Assembly (NCBI RefSeq): GCF_028640845.1
Contig: NC_080541.1
Span: 176,627,502-176,691,501, forward strand
DNA: 64,000 nucleotides
Reading direction: 5' to 3'
DNA from: Ahaetulla prasina
Lineage: Eukaryota; Chordata; Lepidosauria; Squamata; Colubridae
Shown: positions 58,708 through 64,000 of the stretch, in pieces
Position numbering within the stretch: position 1 is the first letter of the stretch
Layout of the letters: each line of letters starts with the position of its first letter
Translations under genes and position numbers: made by a program
The notes under the pieces: model-generated
Told to the model about the DNA's origin: nothing
Databases searched by the model: none
What the model saw: only the letters and a program-made list of their open reading frames with translations

Positions 58708-58748
<41 letters not shown>
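58688..58748. repeat. (GATA)n microsatellite
   Basis: About 15 GATA units with one TTAG interruption. Confidence 0.95.
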
Positions 58749-58754
58749 GATAAG

Positions 58755-61045
58755 AGTTTAATTCTATTCAATACTCAACACTCTTTTCTGAAAAGAGTGA
58801 AACTTCCATGTACTTTTATTAAGTTAAATGTAGAAACTTGTACAATCACAGATATAAATATGGAAACTGAACAGTCTAAATCAATATTCTCCAAAGTGGT
58901 CAGTATTGGTTTCCAAGGGTTGATGGAATTATCAAGAGGTCAATATTGCTATTGCTGTTGTTATTTGTAGTACCATTAAAATAATATTTATTAAATTCTT
59001 GTCATCTAATAAATGTTTGGGGGCCAATGAAATTTCATGAATGGCTCAATGAGTTGAGGAATTTGGGGACCTCTGATATAAATAATAATTTTAAATAAAG
59101 CTTTGAAAAACTATATTACACCCAATTTTCCTAATTTTACCTTTTATCCCAATATGACATTTTTTGCATTAAAACTATGCTGCAAATACATTTTAGCATT
59201 TGAAATAAATTTGTTCTGAATTCAGCTGCAAGTGACTACAGTCCCCATAAACAATCTATTTCTATTGTAAAAGTATTTCCTAATTAATGTTCATTGGAAA
59301 GCCCCAGATTTTGTCTGGCAGGGATCTGATTTTTTGGCGATTTTTAACTAGGTCAATATAATTAATTTTAATCTAGACTAATGCAGGTATCCAGGTTTAA
59401 GGCAAAATTGTTGGGCCACAGTGTTCTCTCACACATGCACAGGCAAGTGAGTAATACCAGCTGGCAGACCTGTTTTGTCAGCTTAAGTTTTAGTCACCAA
59501 TGCAAAACCTGGCAACTTTTTTTCTGAATAGGTTTCTCTTTACAGAACTCTCAAGTTCACAACCTCAACTATCAAGCTCTGGAAAATAGGAGAAGGGGCA
59601 AACAACCTTTACCTCCTACAAGCTATATTGCCCTGTGAAGAAATTCATGGAAATTAAATGTCCAAAGGTCTCGTGTTTAGTCAGAGTCTCACAGATCACC
59701 GATCTCCATGAACGGATATAATCTTAGGGGCAAAAATCAGAGGCCCGCCTAATTTAGGGCTCAGTTGACATTTTGAGAGAAAATAGTTGCCGCGAGGAGG
59801 GGATGACCAATTAACTTAAAGTTGCCATAGCTATTATGACCAATCACAAAATACCACATTCCCACAAGGAAAACTGGCAAGTGCAGTGCCCCCAAAATAC
59901 TTGATCTCAACCCCAGTTCATTTTTATTTTTTCTAGACTGATGAGAAAAAAATTTAAAAGCAAAGAACTAGCAGGCAACCATTGACTGTGCTTCATTTTC
60001 TTTTTGCAAACCTTAAGAGAATAATGTAGCATCAAGGTGTTCTTAGAAAGCAACATGATTCTGGAGGCTGTCCTTGTGCTCCCTACCAGAAGTAGAGGTT
60101 GTAAAAATTAAAACGCTTACAACATTAACAAAGAGAGCGGGAAAATGAGCTGGGAGCCCCAAATGATACATTAGTGCCCACAACTAGAACCCACTTGGGG
60201 AACTTCACAACTCAATCTACTTATATTCGGTGTTCAATGAGCACTATCCAGATTGCTGCTTGGTTGACTGTTATTCCTATACAAAAAGGCAGGAAGATCC
60301 TAGAAACTACTATCCTCATTTTCTGGTTTAATTGTCTTTTGGACTCCTTAGCAGTAAAGAGTCTGTAGACAGAAGTAAATGTCACTGAGCTTTATGTTAA
60401 AAGATGTAAATATCCCCCCCCCATTGTGAAACATAACTCTGGGCAGCTAACAGCAATAATAAAAAATATAACAATATAACAACACAACATACTGATTTAT
60501 TAGTAGGCAAAAGGCATGGATAAAATATGAGAAGGGAGGTTTTCCATTCAAACAGTAAGTCACTTGGAGCAGGACAGGTAATCCATGGGGCATGGGTTTT
60601 GCAGTCTGGTTCAAGGGCCATTGAAACAGACTTTGCGTAAAACGGCCTCACATATGGTAGACAGTGGAGATTTTTGTAAATTTGGGATTGCTGCTCAAGT
60701 GTCTCCTCCACTCCCCAATTATATATGGTTGAGAGCTCTTCTCTGCTAACTACAGAGAAGTTGATACTCTGTATCATTTATTCTATAATGGTTAAGATAG
60801 CTTGCATTGTTTCCATTGTTTCCAGGGTGTGCTCTGGTAAACTGACCATAATAGTTTCCTTTTTTAAAATTTAAGAATACTTATTAAAATCCTTTATCTC
60901 TCTGTAGATCAAGGTATAATTTTGGAATAACAGCAACTCAAACACATTCAGAAATATTTGGGTTGGAAGATAGCAGTGGATTAGCTTTTGGGTTTCATGT
61001 TTGTTTGCATATTTACGAGAATTTATTCTTACATACAATCCTTCC
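58755..61045. other. No recognised feature
   Basis: 2.3 kb without a supported gene or repeat. A short C run lies at 60413-60422. Confidence 0.4.
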
Positions 61046-61053
61046 TTACAGAC

Positions 61054-61254
61054 TAGGGGTGAAATTCAGCAGGTACTGACAGGTTCTGGCAAAGCGGTAG
61101 CAGAAATTTTGAGCAATTCAGAGAACCGACAAATACCACTTCTGGCTGGCCCCAGAGTGGGGCGAGAATGGAGATTTTGCAATATCTTTCCCCTACCATG
61201 CCCACCAAGCCACGCCCACAGAACCGGTAGGAAAAAAAATGGATTTCACCACTG
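61054..61254 (+). mobile_element. 201-bp non-autonomous hAT element with perfect 8-bp target duplication
   Basis: Left end TAGGGGTGAAATTCAGCAGG, right end TGGATTTCACCACTG. TTACAGAC is duplicated at 61046-61053 and 61255-61262. It is an internally deleted relative of 53127-53463. Confidence 0.93.
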
Positions 61255-61259
61255 TTACA

Positions 61260-62615
61260 GACACTAAATTTCTGGAGAAGCAGGTAGCAGGCTAAAAACT
61301 AAAACAAAAGCCTTTTATTAGATATATGTATGTGCTAAGAGTTTTTTGTTTGACTCCTCATATTTCTTTGGAAATGAGTCTGCGTTCGATAGAATATGCT
61401 CAAGCTTGATCCTGATGCCCCTTGTATATATGGGTCCTTTTCAAGAGAACTTGTGTAATGGGATAATGTTGACATGGGATGTGGAACATTCAAATGCAGC
61501 TTCAGTTACAGGTGGTGGTTGGGTGATGATGAAGACAGCAGGAGTGAAGTACAGTTTGGAAAACAGTCTCAATACTGATTAGGTTCCTATATTCTGCTGA
61601 ACGATGTCACACCAATCCATAAATTCTTGTTTGCAAACTAGAAAGAGAAAACTTCTGCAAGCCAAATGACTTAGAGTCACTGTGAACCCAGTCATTGATT
61701 CTAAAATACTTGATTTAAATAAAAGTCTATTTCATGTCATATAGATTCTCTGTATATTTGCCTACTATTAGCTTTACCTATACAGTGTTGTGATATGGCT
61801 AAAATGCCACTAATTTATGTATACATTTGGGTATTAATATTGTATGGATTCTGGATTGATCGGAGAGGGCTCCTGTCAATAGCCAGTATCCTTGGGCAAC
61901 AACCAATATCTCAGGATCTGAACAGGCCACTGAAGAGGCCTACTTCATGCCTGCCTGGTCCAGAATTCAAGCAGATTTAGATACCTAGTTTTTAACATAG
62001 TGTAATTTATCACACTGTCCTTGCATAAAACTCATTTCACATTGTTATGCTAACATGTGATTTGCTGACTGAACAGTTAGCCGAATTTGCATGTAACATT
62101 AAATCAAAACCAAGTCAATCACATGATGGTTTAATGAAATATGTGAAGAAATCATAGTTAATATGAAGCACTGTGAGAAATTAAAATGACATCAGGACCC
62201 ATTGTCCAGTATTTCTAGGGGGTGCTATTGTTCCCCACAGTTACTAAGTAAACCCAGCAGGGCCCATCGGTGGACTGGATCAATTTGCTAAGGGCTCGAC
62301 ATAGAGGGTTCTATTATATTTGATTCTATTGTTTTGGTGGGTTTGGGGGCCAGACATCATTTGGGTTAATTTTCCAAACTATGACCCAAATATTGGTCAG
62401 AATCAACTATATGAATTTGCAGAATTGTGTCTTCTTGTGAGTTTGGTTTTTTTTTTTCTCAGTTGAAACTTGGAACACACTTGATCCAAATGCTGGTGCA
62501 AAAGGCTTCTCTGAGTCATAGAAACAAACATGTGATTTATGTGTCAACATATGAATGTGCTAAAACCTGATGTGAGAGGTCTGCTCTTTTGTTCTCCGGC
62601 TTCCATAATCTATAG
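61260..62615. other. No recognised feature
   Basis: 1.4 kb without a supported gene or repeat. Confidence 0.4.
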
Positions 62616-62622
62616 TTTAACT

Positions 62623-63065
62623 CAGTGGTAGTCAACCTGGTCCCTACCGCCCACTAGTGGGCGTTCCAGCTTTCATGGTGGGCGGTAGGGGTTTTGTCTG
62701 ATACTGAAGCACTTTCCTTTTTTTTAAATTTAATTTACTTTTTAAAAAAAATTCATAGCATTATTTAAAAACATTTTCATTAGGTTTTCATAAAATTCCC
62801 CGTGACAATTTAAATTTCTGAAAATATACTATTTGTATCGCCCGTGCATAAGTTTAGTTCGCGTTACGTAAGTGAAACTAAATGGTAAGTAATTATTATT
62901 ATATGCTTTAACTTGCTGTAACTCTGCTTTATAAATTTTATAAAGTAAAGTTACTTCCCTACTTTATAAATCACCATTACTGTGGAACTGGTGGGCAGTT
63001 AGAAAATTTTACTACTAACAGAGATACAAAAGTGGGCGGTAGGTATAAAAAGGTTGACTACCCCT
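62623..63065. mobile_element. 443-bp non-autonomous hAT element
   Basis: Termini CAGTGGTAGTCAACCTGG and AGGTTGACTACCCCTG as in 38269-38669. The flanking 8-mers GTTTAACT and GCCTAACT agree at six of eight positions. The segment at about 62884-62989 is AT-rich and replaces the GC-richer one of the other copy. Confidence 0.88.
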
Positions 63066-63069
63066 GGCC

Positions 63070-64000
63070 TAACTCGTCTTCTGAGCATGAGTGATTTGAA
63101 GGAAGGTCAGGCCTACCAAGATGAATCATTTGAACATCTCCAGGTACAGAATAAATGTTAACAGGACAGAGTTTGCACTAAGTACTTGTATTCTTTTTTT
63201 TAAATTTCCCAGCTCTCTCTCCAACAGAAACTCCACATTTTATGGATATATTTATTTATATTCTTCCTCCTGAAACATGGAATAGCTTTCATAATCCCCT
63301 CCTTCCCATTGTATCCTTCTTACAACCCTATGAAATAGATTGGGTTAAGTGTGTAGCAGGATTCACATATCACATAAAACCACAAACCAGTAAATTATCT
63401 ATTCGCCTAACTTGTTGTATGAATCTGGCCAATGTGATTTGTAAGTCAGGGATTCCAATTTAATAAGCTGTATGGACCAATCATCAGTAATTTATTCAAA
63501 TGATGGTTGAGCAAACATGACTTAATATATTGTATAAATATAAAATCAATAAGTAATTTGTCCAAATGTATACAATAAACTTTCTGATGGGAATGGAAAT
63601 ATTTCTCTTAGATGTCTTCAACTAAGATAAAGATTGAACAATACTTGTACACTTAGAATCCCCTAGTTCCTGATGTAATGCTTTGAAATAAATTAATGAT
63701 GTTACAATCTGAAATCCAGCAAGTAAATCCTTTTCATTATCCTCTCTCAATCAAACACTATTCAATAACTAATAAGCTTTTTTTTCCGAGGCTCTATTGT
63801 TCTCACGTAAGTATTTTTCAGGAAAAATTAAAATATCATAGTTAATATTCAGTATATGATGTTATTCTTCTAAAATCAACCATAGTAACCATTGGGAAGA
63901 TTCACCCATTTAATATTTATTAAGGGACACCAGAGAGCAAGTATATGACATTGACCTTATTGTGCTAGCAGGTTCAGAAAAAAGAAATACTATATCACTG
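63070..64000. other. No recognised feature
   Basis: The window ends in AT-rich sequence without supported content. Confidence 0.45.

Noticed and set aside
58688..58748. (GATA)n as a sign of a W-chromosome Bkm satellite
   Set aside because: About 15 units is an ordinary microsatellite; Bkm-rich sex-chromosome DNA has far larger arrays.
10560..64000. Search for KLF17/KLF18 zinc-finger exons expected upstream of DMAP1
   Set aside because: No C2H2 linker (TGEKP-type) coding sequence could be read on either strand.

Overview
This is vertebrate nuclear DNA from a squamate reptile, most likely a snake. Four things point there: one split protein-coding gene of vertebrate type; a complete Sauria-type SINE (tRNA head, Bov-B-like tail); CR1 and L2-like LINE 3' ends; and LINE 3' tails that run into long (AATAG)n/(ATTCT)n microsatellites, a hallmark described for snake CR1-L3 elements. 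There are no operons, ribosome binding sites, CRISPR arrays or other bacterial features. Region 1 (1 to about 10.5 kb) is the 5' half of DMAP1 on the minus strand. Five coding exons (7957-7856, 6567-6476, 4690-4495, 3682-3524, 2391-2224) have GT/AG borders, compatible phases and a continuous reading frame of about 239 residues, starting MATGADVRDILEL. They cover the N-terminus and the SANT/Myb-like region. The remaining exons lie left of position 1. A CpG-rich block at about 10.06-10.56 kb is the likely promoter and 5' untranslated exon. DMAP1 is a shared subunit of the NuA4/TIP60 acetyltransferase and SRCAP remodelling complexes. Region 2 (about 10.6-64 kb) shows no convincing gene. In human the interval upstream of DMAP1, toward KLF17/KLF18, is also long and gene-poor (from memory), so this may be the matching intergenic space. 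Most recognisable content is transposon debris: L2/CR1-like LINE 3' ends with partly open reverse transcriptase frames (11.1, 21-21.9, 34-34.7, 34.8-35.9, 44.3-45.1 and 51.8-52.4 kb), tRNA-derived SINEs, many short non-autonomous hAT-type elements, several with exact 8-bp target duplications, and a family of 'CAGGTAG...CTACCTG' elements. Microsatellites are frequent. The most unusual structures are a 230-bp near-perfect palindrome inside a TA-expanded LINE (40485-40714), a second looser inverted pair sharing a GAATGAG...GAAAC motif (17580-17930), a CR1 fragment folded back on itself (42368-42514), a 43-bp exact duplication flanking the DMAP1 start-codon exon, and hAT insertions nested in LINEs. 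No candidate for a wholly new gene system was found. The unusual signals are structural and repeat-derived.
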